Part shown: positions 9,773 through 18,365 of the stretch, in pieces
How positions within the stretch are numbered: position 1 is the stretch's first letter
Layout of the letters: every line of letters starts with the position of its first letter
NCBI GenBank assembly: GCA_947651825.1
Contig: CANTAQ010000006.1
Location: 1 to 64,000, forward strand
DNA from: an uncultured Clostridium sp.
GTDB lineage: Bacteria; Bacillota; Clostridia; TANB77; CAG-508
Direction of reading: 5' to 3'
DNA length: 64,000 nucleotides
Notes under the pieces: model-generated
What the model was told of the DNA's origin: nothing
The model's database searches: none
Seen by the model: only the letters and a program-made list of their open reading frames with translations
Translations under genes and position numbers: made by a program

Positions 9773-10231
9773 TTACTTAAGCTCATTTCTATTTTGTTCT
9801 ATAGTTTCTAATGCTTTTGCTATAGATATATTTATATCATTTATTGCATTTTCTAGATTTTCTAATATTCCATCTGCATAGTCCTTTGTTCCTTTTGTTA
9901 TTTCTCTTGACATTTCATTCGCAGTCTCTATTATCTCTGCCTTTTGATCATATGCCTTTCTTGTTATTTCATGTTCATCTATCATTGAAATTATCCTGTT
10001 TTCTGCTTCTCTTACTATGTCATCGGCTTCCTTTTCTGCTTCTTGTAATATTCTTCCTCTTTCTTCTTTTATCCATTTTGCTTGTTTTAGTTCATCTGGA
10101 AGCTTTAATCTTATTTCTTGTATTATCTCTAATATTTCCTCTTTATCTACTATACCCTTTTCTGTAAAAGGTACATGCTTACTTCTATCTAATATATCCT
10201 CTAATGTATCCAATAGTGTAAAGATTTCCAT
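9773..10231 (-). CDS. Coiled-coil protein next to rsmD (ATP-synthase-B / DivIVA-like)
   Basis: The protein is 152 residues and almost wholly helical, rich in Glu, Lys and Ile, with an alanine/glutamate coiled coil (KEADDIVREAENRIISMIDEHE) around residues 70-110. Such proteins are often auto-annotated as ATPase or ATP-synthase subunit B-like in Clostridia and sit beside rsmD. There is no membrane anchor. The gene starts 4 bp after rsmD, so they are co-transcribed. A DivIVA-like scaffold is a guess only. Confidence 0.7.
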   Translation of the reverse strand: MEIFTLLDTLEDILDRSKHVPFTEKGIVDKEEILEIIQEIRLKLPDELKQAKWIKEERGRILQEAEKEADDIVREAENRIISMIDEHEITRKAYDQKAEIIETANEMSREITKGTKDYADGILENLENAINDINISIAKALETIEQNRNELK

Positions 10232-10235
10232 CTTT

Positions 10236-10793
10236 TTACTCCTTTCGAATAAATATGAGCATTACTTTGCCATATTTTCTCTTATCAAAAACTTCTATTC
10301 CTCTGATATTTTCAATTTCTTTTTCTCTCTTTTCATCATCTGTTTCTAATATTATAGTTCCATCTTCTGCTAACATATTTAGTTTTATTATTGTTTCTAA
10401 TGATTTTATTCCAAAATCTGTTCTGTATGGCGGATCTAAAAAAATTATATCAAATTTTTTGTTTTGTTTTGATAAAGAATTTAGTGCCAAGCTATAATCT
10501 TTGTTAATTACTATTGATTTGTCTTCATTTTTTGTATTCTCGATATTAGATTTTATTACTTTTATTGCGTCATATGAATTATCACAAAAAGTAGCTGTCT
10601 TTGCACCTCTACTCAAAGCTTCTATTCCTAATGCTCCACTTCCTGCAAATAAATCTAATATATTTTTGTTTTCTACATTAAATTGTATTATATTAAATAG
10701 TGCCTCTTTTACTCTGTCTAAAGTAGGTCTTGTATTTAGACCTTCTAACGAAATTAACTTTTTTCCCCTTGCTTTTCCACTAATTACTCTCAT
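10236..10793 (-). CDS. rsmD: 16S rRNA (guanine966-N2)-methyltransferase RsmD
   Basis: The protein is 185 residues, the family's usual length. It starts MRVISGKARGKKL, typical of RsmD. The SAM-binding motif DLFAGSGALGIEALSRGA and the catalytic DPPY motif (IIFLDPPYR) are both present. It methylates G966 of 16S rRNA during 30S assembly. It heads a two-gene unit with the downstream coiled-coil gene. Confidence 0.95.
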   Translation of the reverse strand: MRVISGKARGKKLISLEGLNTRPTLDRVKEALFNIIQFNVENKNILDLFAGSGALGIEALSRGAKTATFCDNSYDAIKVIKSNIENTKNEDKSIVINKDYSLALNSLSKQNKKFDIIFLDPPYRTDFGIKSLETIIKLNMLAEDGTIILETDDEKREKEIENIRGIEVFDKRKYGKVMLIFIRKE

Positions 10794-11158
10794 ATATATC
10801 CTCGTATAATTTGACTATATATATTTTAATCTATTTTTATTATATGTCAAGTGGATTTTTGGAAATGTAATATTCTTTTAATATTCCTGTAACATAATAT
10901 ATCATATTATGTAATATTTAGCAATAGAAATTTAACATTTATTTATATTATAAAAAGACCCTATTATATAGACAAATCCAAATATTGGCAAACAACATTC
11001 TTTTGAATATACTTGATTCTTTTTCAGATATGTTACACTTTTTTGTAGATAGCTGTTATTTCATATTTCCAGCTGATATCCCAAACATTTGTGAATGTTT
11101 TAACTATGTTATAACTCTTACAATGACAACATTTGTAATCATTATTGCCATAACAATT
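10794..11158. other. Intergenic stretch with no supported gene
   Basis: About 365 bp of AT-rich sequence between rsmD and the promoter of the isolated plus-strand gene. A 62-codon TTG-started hydrophobic reading frame (10985-11173) has no ribosome site and overlaps the promoter at its end. I see no stable hairpin or known RNA motif. Confidence 0.5.
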
Positions 11159-11187
11159 TTGTGTTTTATGTAAATTTATGTTATAAT
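11159..11187 (+). promoter_or_regulatory. Promoter of the isolated GC-rich gene
   Basis: TTGTGT (11159-11164), a 17-bp spacer and TATAAT (11182-11187) lie about 30 bp upstream of the start codon. The promoter has host-like AT composition, unlike the coding sequence it drives. Confidence 0.65.
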
Positions 11188-11218
11188 ATAAATATCTCAA
11201 CTTTGGAGGTCTTATATA

Positions 11219-11473
11219 ATGAACACTATGCAAATTTCCTTAGACCCTCGGGCGTCTGTAGGCGTCCAGCCGCAGGATATTGAATGGATTCAGGATGCTC
11301 CCAATGGTGCCGTTCTTTTTTCCTCGATTTTCCTTGCCAAGAATGGCAAGGACGAGGATACCCTCAGAAAGAACAACACAATCAAAAGCATTCTCTCCCA
11401 GTGCGGAATTCCGTTCATTACCCGCTATCACCCGGAGAACCACACCATTCAGTTCGTCAAGGAAGTCATTTGA
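11219..11473 (+). CDS. Orphan 84-residue protein of foreign codon usage
   Basis: The ATG follows GGAGG by 9 nt. The protein (MNTMQISLDPRASVGVQPQD...) is soluble, with no signal peptide or recognisable domain; the sequence GIPFITRYHPENHTIQFV near the C-terminus suggests a beta-rich end. Codons are unlike every neighbour: third positions are mostly C or G (GTC, GCC, CAG, AAG, ACC, CGC, CCG). It is monocistronic on the plus strand between minus-strand operons, with its own promoter and a perfect hairpin terminator. It contains an in-frame CGG (11249-11251). If this host shifts +1 at CGG, translation would stop three codons later. Probably horizontally acquired; function unknown. Confidence 0.75.
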   Translation: MNTMQISLDPRASVGVQPQDIEWIQDAPNGAVLFSSIFLAKNGKDEDTLRKNNTIKSILSQCGIPFITRYHPENHTIQFVKEVI

Positions 11474-11482
11474 ACCTTGGCG

Positions 11483-11522
11483 CCAAGGGAACTATACTGG
11501 AAAGTATAGTTCCCTTGGTTTT
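11483..11522 (+). terminator. Strong terminator of the isolated GC-rich gene
   Basis: A 16-bp perfect stem CCAAGGGAACTATACT with a GGAA tetraloop, followed by TTTT. It is far more stable than most terminators in the window. Confidence 0.85.
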
Positions 11523-11624
11523 ATATGTACTATTAATCATTATGTTATTTACACATATGAAATTTGCTTTTTACATAAGTAAATTAATAGGTTTTATTAT
11601 ACACGAAATTATTTAATTACATAT

Positions 11625-11653
11625 AAAAAAGCACTTGTAAAAAGTGCTTTTTG
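11625..11653 (-). terminator. Terminator of spoVG
   Basis: AAAAGCACTT / AAGTGCTTTT stem just after the spoVG stop, with flanking A- and T-runs. Confidence 0.75.
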
Positions 11654-11662
11654 TTTTTATTA

Positions 11663-11932
11663 TTATTCAGCTGTTTCAGCATCTGGAGAATTGTAAGCTT
11701 CTAATATAGATGCTTGGATTTTCTCCCTTGTCTCAGCGTTAATTGGATGAGCTATATCTTTGAATTCTCCGTTTGGAGTTTTTCTACTTGGCATAGCTAT
11801 AAATAATCCATTTTGACTTTCGATAACTTTAATATCATGAATTACAAATTCGTTATCGAATGTTACAGAAGCAACAGCTTTCATTCTGTTTTCTGAATTT
11901 ACTTTTCTTAAACGTACGTCTGTTATTTGCAT
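11663..11932 (-). CDS. spoVG: SpoVG RNA/DNA-binding regulator
   Basis: The protein is 89 residues. The start is the ATG of [11 protein letters not shown], matching the family N-terminus; the longer frame to 11965 would run through the ribosome site. Conserved blocks are [44 protein letters not shown] and the terminal ETREKI. SpoVG is a small nucleic-acid-binding regulator affecting spore cortex formation, septation and virulence genes in Firmicutes. It lies directly downstream of the spoIIIA operon but has its own terminator. Confidence 0.95.
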   Translation of the reverse strand: MQITDVRLRKVNSENRMKAVASVTFDNEFVIHDIKVIESQNGLFIAMPSRKTPNGEFKDIAHPINAETREKIQASILEAYNSPDAETAE

Positions 11933-12088
11933 GTGTGCACCGCCTTCCAAAGTTATTTTGTACATTCCTCATTGTATGTACTAATAATATATTCGCCACT
12001 TCTTTTCTTTTTCCGCCTATTTTTTACATTTATTTTTTTATATTGTTTTTTCTCGTTTTATTAGTATTTATACTCTCTCATAATTATC

Positions 12089-12715
12089 TTATTTTGTACT
12101 AATATTTATTAGTTCTACACCTACATTTAATTCTCTAGATATAATGTTTTGAATTTGTGCAATCTGATCCGCTTCTAAATTCTCAGTTTTTATTATTACA
12201 CTTATACTATTTTCATTTGTAAATATTACAATATCATTAAATCCTTTCGCTTGTACTAAATTTTCTGCTATCATTACTGAATTCCTTGTGTTATTTATCT
12301 CTGTAATTTTATTTATTGCTTCTTTTTTTTGTTCTGCTGTTGCACTCGCATTATTGTATATTTCTTGATAAGTTTCTAACATTTGGGAGTATATATTTTC
12401 TCTTTCTAGTTTTGACTTTACAAAATAGTTGTCTTCTTCTACTTTATTGTTTGTAGCAATATTATCATCAATGTTTTCTGCACTATTACCTTCACAATTA
12501 TTTTCTATTGTCTCATTTTCTATAGTTTTATTTTCTTGGACTTCGTTTTCTTGGACATCATTTTGCATTGCTGATGTACTTACTAAAGTTGCATCTCCTA
12601 AAGCTGATAGTTGTTCTTTATCCATCCCTTGATTTGTAAAGTTTAAATACCCCGCAGTCATTAATATAAGTGATATTACTAAAATCACTAATTGATTTTT
12701 TTTTAAAATTTTCAT
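12089..12715 (-). CDS. spoIIIAH: Stage III sporulation protein AH
   Basis: The protein is 208 residues. The start MKILKKNQLVILV follows GGAGG; the longer frame to 12757 is unlikely. One N-terminal membrane helix (about 8-25) is followed by an acidic Asn/Glu-rich linker and a C-terminal ring-building (YscJ/FliF-like) domain of about 90 residues. In sporulating cells SpoIIIAH sits in the mother-cell membrane and binds forespore SpoIIQ, forming the feeding-tube channel. Last gene of the spoIIIA operon. Confidence 0.9.
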   Translation of the reverse strand: MKILKKNQLVILVISLILMTAGYLNFTNQGMDKEQLSALGDATLVSTSAMQNDVQENEVQENKTIENETIENNCEGNSAENIDDNIATNNKVEEDNYFVKSKLERENIYSQMLETYQEIYNNASATAEQKKEAINKITEINNTRNSVMIAENLVQAKGFNDIVIFTNENSISVIIKTENLEADQIAQIQNIISRELNVGVELINISTK

Positions 12716-12764
12716 TTTTATTTTTTTACCTCCATTTATCAAGTTTGAATTAATCATTCATTAA

Positions 12765-13370
12765 TTATTTTGACATTTTAAAAACCTGTACTTTATGTGA
12801 AGCAAGTCCCGTAACTGCTGATACTGCTTGAATTATACTTGACTTTATAATTGCATCTCCACCGCCCTCTGCTATTATTATTGCTCCTTCTATTTTAGGC
12901 ATTACAATCTTTTCTGTAACAGGATTATTTGAACCATCTAAAATTATTTCTTTGTTTGAATCTGTTGACTCTATTGTTCTAATTCCTCCCTCAGAGTCAG
13001 TTTCTTCTGTAACACTTGTATTCCTGTTTTCATTATACATTGCTACTATCTGATTGCTTTCTGAATATGTTATTAATACTTTTACTTTACCTGCTCCATC
13101 TATTCTAGATAGTATGTCTTCCAATTCTTGTTCTAAATTATATGCATTTGTTTCTTTTATATTCTCATCTTGAATGTTTTCTGCCAATATTTTATGATCC
13201 ATACTTGGTTCATTTTTAGTTTCTGTTTTTTCTTCTTTTCCCCATATTACATTTATGGATATAATTGTAACTATTAGTAGCACTAAAAACACAACTAAAT
13301 TTTCTATTGTCTTTTTATTATTTCCTGTCGTTTTTCTAACTACAAGGCTTTTTATTTTATTTTTAAACAT
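12765..13370 (-). CDS. spoIIIAG: Stage III sporulation protein AG
   Basis: The protein is 201 residues. The N-terminus is basic, with one membrane helix at about 25-45. The extracellular part contains the conserved LEDILSRIDGAGKVKVLITYSES block and the GAIIIAEGGGDAIIKSSI segment typical of the SpoIIIAG ring-building motif. It forms a large multimeric ring in the SpoIIIA-SpoIIQ channel. It lies 15 bp downstream of spoIIIAF. Confidence 0.95.
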   Translation of the reverse strand: MFKNKIKSLVVRKTTGNNKKTIENLVVFLVLLIVTIISINVIWGKEEKTETKNEPSMDHKILAENIQDENIKETNAYNLEQELEDILSRIDGAGKVKVLITYSESNQIVAMYNENRNTSVTEETDSEGGIRTIESTDSNKEIILDGSNNPVTEKIVMPKIEGAIIIAEGGGDAIIKSSIIQAVSAVTGLASHKVQVFKMSK

Positions 13371-13385
13371 TTATATAAATCCTTT

Positions 13386-13943
13386 CTAACTTATAGTAAT
13401 ATTTTTTTGTGCTATTCCATATGTAGTTTCTAAAAAGCTTTTTATGTTTTTTAATTCTTCTTGTGTTAAATTTTCTCTTTTCTTTTTTTCGTTTTTACCT
13501 ACTGAGATTTCAACATTTTCTATTTTATTTTCATTTTTTACTATTTTCATTTCTATTTTTTTTATTTTGCCATATTCAATTTCTCCTGTTTCAATTTCAG
13601 CTCTAAATTCATTTACTATATACCCTCTCTTTATTAGTTCTCCTACTATCTCTTTTTTTATATTTTCTAAATATGTTTGCTCTATATAATAGTTTGTATC
13701 TATTGTATTTATTTCTGGTTGTTGATATTTACTAGTTTGTGATTTTATATATTTTTCTATATCAAGTTCCTTCCCACTTATCTTTGAAATAGCTGGAGAT
13801 ATTATTGCAAAAATAATATATACTCCCATAACAGTTTTTATATATTTTTTTATATTTCCTTCGGGTATTATCATCTCTATAATTGTAGTTATAATGACTG
13901 CAATAACTATTCCTCTTAGCCATGAATTTATCCAATTAACCAT
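13386..13943 (-). CDS. spoIIIAF: Stage III sporulation protein AF
   Basis: The protein is 185 residues: two N-terminal membrane helices (about 10-30 and 36-55, with the family's KKYIKTVMGVYIIFAIISP) and a C-terminal soluble domain resembling a ring-building motif. It is part of the SpoIIIA transenvelope complex. It lies between AE and AG in canonical order. Confidence 0.9.
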   Translation of the reverse strand: MVNWINSWLRGIVIAVIITTIIEMIIPEGNIKKYIKTVMGVYIIFAIISPAISKISGKELDIEKYIKSQTSKYQQPEINTIDTNYYIEQTYLENIKKEIVGELIKRGYIVNEFRAEIETGEIEYGKIKKIEMKIVKNENKIENVEISVGKNEKKKRENLTQEELKNIKSFLETTYGIAQKNITIS

Positions 13944-13970
13944 TATCTTCTCCTTTTATTTTCTCTTTTA

Positions 13971-15114
13971 CTATCTATACATCAGCGAAGCATTAGAAAT
14001 TTTTAATATGATTGCAATTCCTATAATTAAAAGTACTGATATAAATATCATTATTCCTAGAAGTACTTTAAATGTAGAACTTACATTTCCAATAACCTTT
14101 ACAATTTTTTCATCTGCTAATGGTTCACTTATTGCAGCTATTAAATTATACAAAATACTTAGTATTGCTAATTTTATTATTGGTGCTATACATATTCCTA
14201 TAATTATAATTACTCCTATTACTCCTACTGCATTTTTTATTAATGATGTTGCACCGCAATACTGTATCTACTGAATCTCCTAAAGCCTTTCCAACTACTG
14301 GAATTGCTGTACCAGCTACTGTTTTTATTCCTTTTATTGTTATACCATCTATACTACTTGTTAATGTTCCTTCTAGTGAAAGTACACCAACAAATATAGT
14401 TATAATAAAACCTATACACCAAATTGCACTAGATTTAAAGAATTTTGCAAGTTTCCCTACTTGTACCTTATCAGATAAATTAGATACTATATCTAAGGTA
14501 GTTGAAATTATTACTATTGGTAAAATTACTACATTTACAATGTTCCCTATTATCACTATTGAAAATAGTAATACTGGTTGTATTACCGTCATTGTTGCAA
14601 CTTGTCCTGTTGCACTAATTAATGCTAACAATATTGGAAGAAGTGAATTCATAAAACCAATAAGATTTGTTATACTCTCTCTTATATTACTTATTATTTG
14701 TGAAAAATTTGCGGTTATTAATGTAACGATTAATATATACTCTACATAGTATGCTATTTTTGAAACATTTTCATTTCCAATATTTTCCCCTATATTTTTC
14801 AAAATGCTATGTATTACAATTATTGCTAATATGCTTCCTAGTAAAGTTATTGAATTTACTAATTCTCTCCCAAATACTTTAATTATTCCTGAAAATATTG
14901 TGCTATTATCTATATTTCCTTTTGTAAATTCTGTTAAGCATTTCTCTATATTAATTTCTGGAAAAATTTCATTTGTATATTTTTTTCCTTCATTAATAAT
15001 TGATGACATATCTAATACTTCTAGCTGTGATTCTACTATTCCATCTGTTCCATAGCTTACACTTGCTATAAAATTGATTATTATAAATACTAAAATTACA
15101 ATTTTAATCCTCAT
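13971..15114 (-). CDS. spoIIIAE: Stage III sporulation protein AE, read through a +1 frameshift at an in-frame CGG
   Basis: The polytopic membrane protein of the SpoIIIA channel, about 380 residues if the shift is used. It has a signal peptide and several membrane helices. The zero frame runs to residue 286 (GKALGDSVDTVL), meets CGG (14254-14256) and then gives an unrelated Asn/Ser-rich tail that stops at 14146. Skipping the C of CGG gives VLGATSLIKNAVGVIG and then IAPIIKLAILSILYNLIAAISEPLADEKIV, the normal SpoIIIAE C-terminus with its last helices, ending at 13971. The codon read after the shift is GGT (Gly), at a position normally glycine in the family. Same event as in mtaB, spoIIIAA and the 29153 gene. 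Confidence 0.92.
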
Positions 15115-15141
15115 ATTTTTTCCTTACTTTTAAAATTTCAT

Positions 15142-15528
15142 TTAAGGAATTATTGTAGTAATTACTTCTAGTAATGCAGATATTATAGGAATGGAAATAC
15201 TCATTATTATAATCTTTCCTCCAAATTCTATTTTACTTGCTATTGCTACTTCTCCTGCATCTTTACATATGCTTACCCCAAACTCTGTTAAGATTGCAAT
15301 TCCTGTTATTTTTAAGATTATTGAGAGATATGTTGCATTCATTCCAGTTTTTTTGCTTAGTACTGTTAAAAGATTAAGTATTCCTGCTAATTTATTAAAT
15401 ACCAAAAATATTATTATAATTCCACTTATTAATGAAACATATATTGCAAATTCTGGCTTGTACTGTTTTATTATCACTATGATTATTAGTGCAATTATCC
15501 CTACTCCAATAATTTTAGTTGCCTCCAT
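15142..15528 (-). CDS. spoIIIAD: Stage III sporulation protein AD
   Basis: The protein is 128 residues with three or four membrane helices and the family pattern (LLTVLSKKTGMNATYLSIILKITGIAILTEFGVSICKDAGE). It is a small membrane subunit of the SpoIIIA complex, with holin-like or export-gate-like topology together with SpoIIIAC. Confidence 0.95.
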   Translation of the reverse strand: MEATKIIGVGIIALIIIVIIKQYKPEFAIYVSLISGIIIIFLVFNKLAGILNLLTVLSKKTGMNATYLSIILKITGIAILTEFGVSICKDAGEVAIASKIEFGGKIIIMSISIPIISALLEVITTIIP

Positions 15529-15545
15529 TTACATCTCTCCTTTAA

Positions 15546-15740
15546 TTACAAGTTGAAAATGGTTCTTACGCTATTAAACAATGCGCTAATTTCTTTTATT
15601 ACCATTGAAAGAACAATTACTAGTCCTGCCAATGTTGTCATCATTGCTTGATCTTCTCTTCCAGCTCTTACTAGAACCTGATGTAAAACTGCTACAAGTA
15701 TTCCTATTGCTGCAATTTTAAATAATAAATCAATTCCCAT
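15546..15740 (-). CDS. spoIIIAC: Stage III sporulation protein AC
   Basis: The protein is 64 residues with two membrane helices. It contains VLHQVLVRAGREDQAMMTTLAG, the SpoIIIAC core. The start MGIDLLFKIAAIG is chosen because GAGG lies 6 nt upstream; the frame's first ATG at 15752 overlaps the ribosome site. Expected length for the family is about 65-68. Confidence 0.93.
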   Translation of the reverse strand: MGIDLLFKIAAIGILVAVLHQVLVRAGREDQAMMTTLAGLVIVLSMVIKEISALFNSVRTIFNL

Positions 15741-15776
15741 ATTTAACCTCATTTCCTTCGTATTTGAAAAGAACTA

Positions 15777-16286
15777 TTAAAGTAAAATAATTACAATACC
15801 TAGTCCAAGTATCATTCCTAAAGTTCTATACATTCTTTCATTTTTTTCTCTTTCAATTTCCGCCTTTTTTATTTGATTATCTAAAAAAGATGATGTTAAG
15901 TCTATCTGATTTACTTGACCCTTCAAATCTGTTTTTCCCAATAGCTTTCCTAAATCCTTTAATATGTTCTTATCCTCTGCATTTATATTCAATATATCTG
16001 TTTCTACTGCTGTGTTCCATGCTTCTCCTGCTGATTTAAAATTCATATTATAACTTGCTTTTCTAAATACCCCTCCTATATTAGAATTACTACTTTCTGA
16101 TATCTGGTCAAATATTTCTGGAATTGGTTCATATGTAAAGTTTACCTTAGATTTAAATATATTAAGTGCATTTTTAAATTCTCTTAGTTCATTTACTCTA
16201 TATACATATTTTCTAGATTTTAATATGCCTATTATTGAGCAGGTTAAAAATATAAAAGTATAAATTATCATTTTTATTATTAACAT
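15777..16286 (-). CDS. spoIIIAB: Stage III sporulation protein AB
   Basis: The protein is 169 residues. The start MLIIKMIIYTF (16286) is preferred over the frame's first start at 16364, which would overlap spoIIIAA by 74 bp; a GGAGTG site lies at the end of spoIIIAA. It has an N-terminal helix, a central amphipathic region (SRKYVYRVNELREF, family-typical), KTDLKGQVNQI and a C-terminal helix, the bitopic layout of SpoIIIAB. Confidence 0.93.
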   Translation of the reverse strand: MLIIKMIIYTFIFLTCSIIGILKSRKYVYRVNELREFKNALNIFKSKVNFTYEPIPEIFDQISESSNSNIGGVFRKASYNMNFKSAGEAWNTAVETDILNINAEDKNILKDLGKLLGKTDLKGQVNQIDLTSSFLDNQIKKAEIEREKNERMYRTLGMILGLGIVIILL

Positions 16287-16290
16287 TCTA

Positions 16291-17227
16291 TCACTCCATT
16301 TTCTTATAACACCCTTCTGCAAATTCATAAGTGTATTTAATTTTCCCCTTTTCTTCGGTGTCATCTAATACTATTATTCTTTCTATGCTTTTCATTTCTA
16401 TTAAATCCTTTAATATTGGATTTTTCAAAATGTCATCAAAAGTTGAACCGTGTGCAGTAAAAATCCCTTTTATTCCTGAACAAAAAGCTTCCTTTATAAC
16501 TTCTGAATCTCCTAGTGTACCAATTTCGTCTGCACATATTACATTTGGAGCCATACTTCTTATTAACATTTTCATTCCGATTACTTTAGGTACATTATCT
16601 AGTATATCGGTTCTTATTCCTATATCATTTTGTGGAATTCCTCTATATAATGATGCGATTTCGCCTCTTTCATCTACTACTCCGACAATTTAGTCCTTCA
16701 AATCCTATTTCCTCAATTCCTGTGCTTACATTTCTTATTAAATCTCTTAATAGTGTTGTTTTTCCTGCACCAGGTGGAGATACAATTAAAGTATTATATA
16801 TACTTTTATTTTCAAGGTTTAATATATATTTTAGTATTTTATTGCTGCACCCCAATATCTGTCTTGCTATCCTAAAATTCAAACTTGATATGTAATTAAT
16901 ATTTATTACTTTGTTATCCTCTATTGTACAATTTCCTGTGATTCCTACCCTATGACCGCCTTTTATTGTTATATACCCATTACAAATTTGATTCTGATAT
17001 GAGTAAATTGAATTATTGCATACTTTTTGTATTATTTCTAATATCTCATTTGAATTAGCACTTTCTTGCATAATTATTTCTTTATTAGAATATTTCAAAA
17101 TAATAGGCTTGCTATTCCTAATTCTTATTTCTTCTAATCTGTTTATGTAGTTGTCTACTTGTCCATTTATTTGTTCATTTATTTTATTTGAAATTTTTAC
17201 TGGAAAAAAATTAAATATCTCCTGCAT
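16291..17227 (-). CDS. spoIIIAA: Stage III sporulation protein AA ATPase, read through a +1 frameshift at an in-frame CGG
   Basis: Secretion-ATPase-like motor of the SpoIIIA complex, about 311 residues after the shift (B. subtilis length about 307). Walker A is SPPGAGKTTLLRDL. The zero frame runs through GIEEIGFEGLNC, hits CGG (16682-16684) and stops four codons later. Skipping the C gives NCGVVDERGEIASLYRGIP, the canonical GVVDER-EIA motif of SpoIIIAA, then IGMKMLIRSMAPNVICADEIGT (Walker B region) and the C-terminus. The glycine gained is the conserved G before VVDER. Without the shift the protein lacks Walker B and would be dead. First gene of the spoIIIA operon. Confidence 0.92.
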
Positions 17228-17283
17228 ATTTTTCTCCTTAAGTTATTCTCTTAGAATTATATGCAGGAAATATTTTTTTAGAA

Positions 17284-17670
17284 CTAAAATATTTCTATTG
17301 ATATAAAATCATCATCTTTTAAATTGTATTTTTCTCTAAAATTTATATCAGATACAATTTCTACAATATCTGTATCATGATCTCCAATTTTCTTTGCATT
17401 TTTTTCAGCTCTAACTATAAATGCCTTTTGGATTTCACCTGTTATATCATTTTTTATATTACAATTTTGTACAAATACGTTTTGAGTCCCTCCATATTCT
17501 TTTGGAGCTATTACAAAATTTGGAATCACTTCATATCCTTCATTCAGTTTTACATTTAAAGTACCTGGAAACAGCTCAATTCCAACATTCTTATCAAATA
17601 TATCTTTTATTTTTGTCACCCATATTTTTGCTACTCCAATACCACTTACTACCTTACCTCGTAATATCAT
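17284..17670 (-). CDS. DUF120 protein, CTP-dependent riboflavin-kinase-like
   Basis: The protein is 128 residues. It shows the archaeal CTP-dependent riboflavin kinase pattern: an N-terminal GKVVSGIGVAKIW strand-loop, then GIELFPGTLNVKL, with the PGTLN flavin/nucleotide-binding block, and a C-terminal FREKYNLKDDDFISIEI segment like that of the archaeal enzymes. The known reaction in archaea is riboflavin + CTP to FMN + CDP. Bacteria normally use RibF instead, so this is unusual. It lies 57 bp upstream of spoIIIAA on the same strand, but a link to sporulation is not shown. Confidence 0.7.
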   Translation of the reverse strand: MILRGKVVSGIGVAKIWVTKIKDIFDKNVGIELFPGTLNVKLNEGYEVIPNFVIAPKEYGGTQNVFVQNCNIKNDITGEIQKAFIVRAEKNAKKIGDHDTDIVEIVSDINFREKYNLKDDDFISIEIF

Positions 17671-17789
17671 TGTATCTTTCCTTTCTCTTTTTTGTAATTT
17701 TTTTGTAACACTTTTGAAATATTTATCTCGTTTTGTAATTTTTTTGTAACAAAAGTCAATTTTATGTAATCTCTTTGAAGTATTTTAAC

Positions 17790-17821
17790 TTGTCCACTTT
17801 TTCTGTGGAAACTGTGGATAA
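17790..17821. promoter_or_regulatory. Cluster of DnaA-box-like 9-mers
   Basis: A perfect TTATCCACA box (reverse strand, 17813-17821) directly abuts GTTTCCACA (17804-17812). A third related TTGTCCACT lies at 17790-17798. All are in the 270-bp non-coding gap between the DUF120 and DUF1294 genes. A single perfect box is expected occasionally; three in 32 bp is suggestive of DnaA binding. I see no dnaA/dnaN genes or AT-rich unwinding array, so this is not claimed as oriC. Confidence 0.4.
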
Positions 17822-17941
17822 CTTTGTTAGTAACTCTAAATACTGACTTTTTTTATTCAGTTTTTTGTCTTAAAAATTATATTTGTCTGTTAGGGCATTT
17901 TAATAACTTTTTTTTATACATTATGTTCACAGTACATATGT

Positions 17942-18232
17942 TTAAAACATAAAATACATACACAAAAAAGTTACTATTTCTAATATTAAAATTAATGGGA
18001 AACCTATAACAAACCTTGTCTTTTTATTCTTGTGCCTAATTGTATACATTGCTATAATTCCGCCTATTCCACCACCTAAAAATACAAATGTAAATAATGT
18101 TTTTTCTGGTATTCTTCGTCTTGCCCTTTTCGCTTTGTATTTATCTATTGCCATAATAAAAAAAGTTAATGTATTTATTATTGCTAAATATATTAAAATT
18201 ATATTCATATTATTATTTATTATTTCTTTCAT
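17942..18232 (-). CDS. DUF1294 small membrane protein
   Basis: The protein is 96 residues with three membrane helices. It has the DUF1294 pattern: AIDKYKAKRARRRIPEKTL, then a glycine-rich helix FLGGGIGGIIAMYTIRHKNKK and a terminal helix. The family is widespread in Firmicutes and functionally uncharacterised. Confidence 0.85.
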   Translation of the reverse strand: MKEIINNNMNIILIYLAIINTLTFFIMAIDKYKAKRARRRIPEKTLFTFVFLGGGIGGIIAMYTIRHKNKKTRFVIGFPLILILEIVTFLCMYFMF

Positions 18233-18307
18233 ATTTTCCTCTTTCTCAAATATGTTTCTTTCATATTTTTTATTAAGATTCGTTATTTATCATTTTCGTT
18301 GTTCTTG

Positions 18308-18337
18308 AAAAAGAGACCATTAACATGGTCTCTTTTT
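18308..18337 (-). terminator. Terminator of hup
   Basis: A 13-bp perfect stem AAAAAGAGACCAT with a TAAC loop, just downstream of the hup stop codon. Confidence 0.8.
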
Positions 18338-18365
18338 GTGGTAAATTAACCACTATCTCTTTATC

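Noticed and set aside
10985..11173. 62-codon hydrophobic reading frame upstream of the GC-rich gene
   Set aside because: TTG start with no ribosome site, and it runs into the promoter of the next gene.
17790..17821. Chromosomal replication origin
   Set aside because: No dnaA, dnaN or other origin-linked genes and no long box array.
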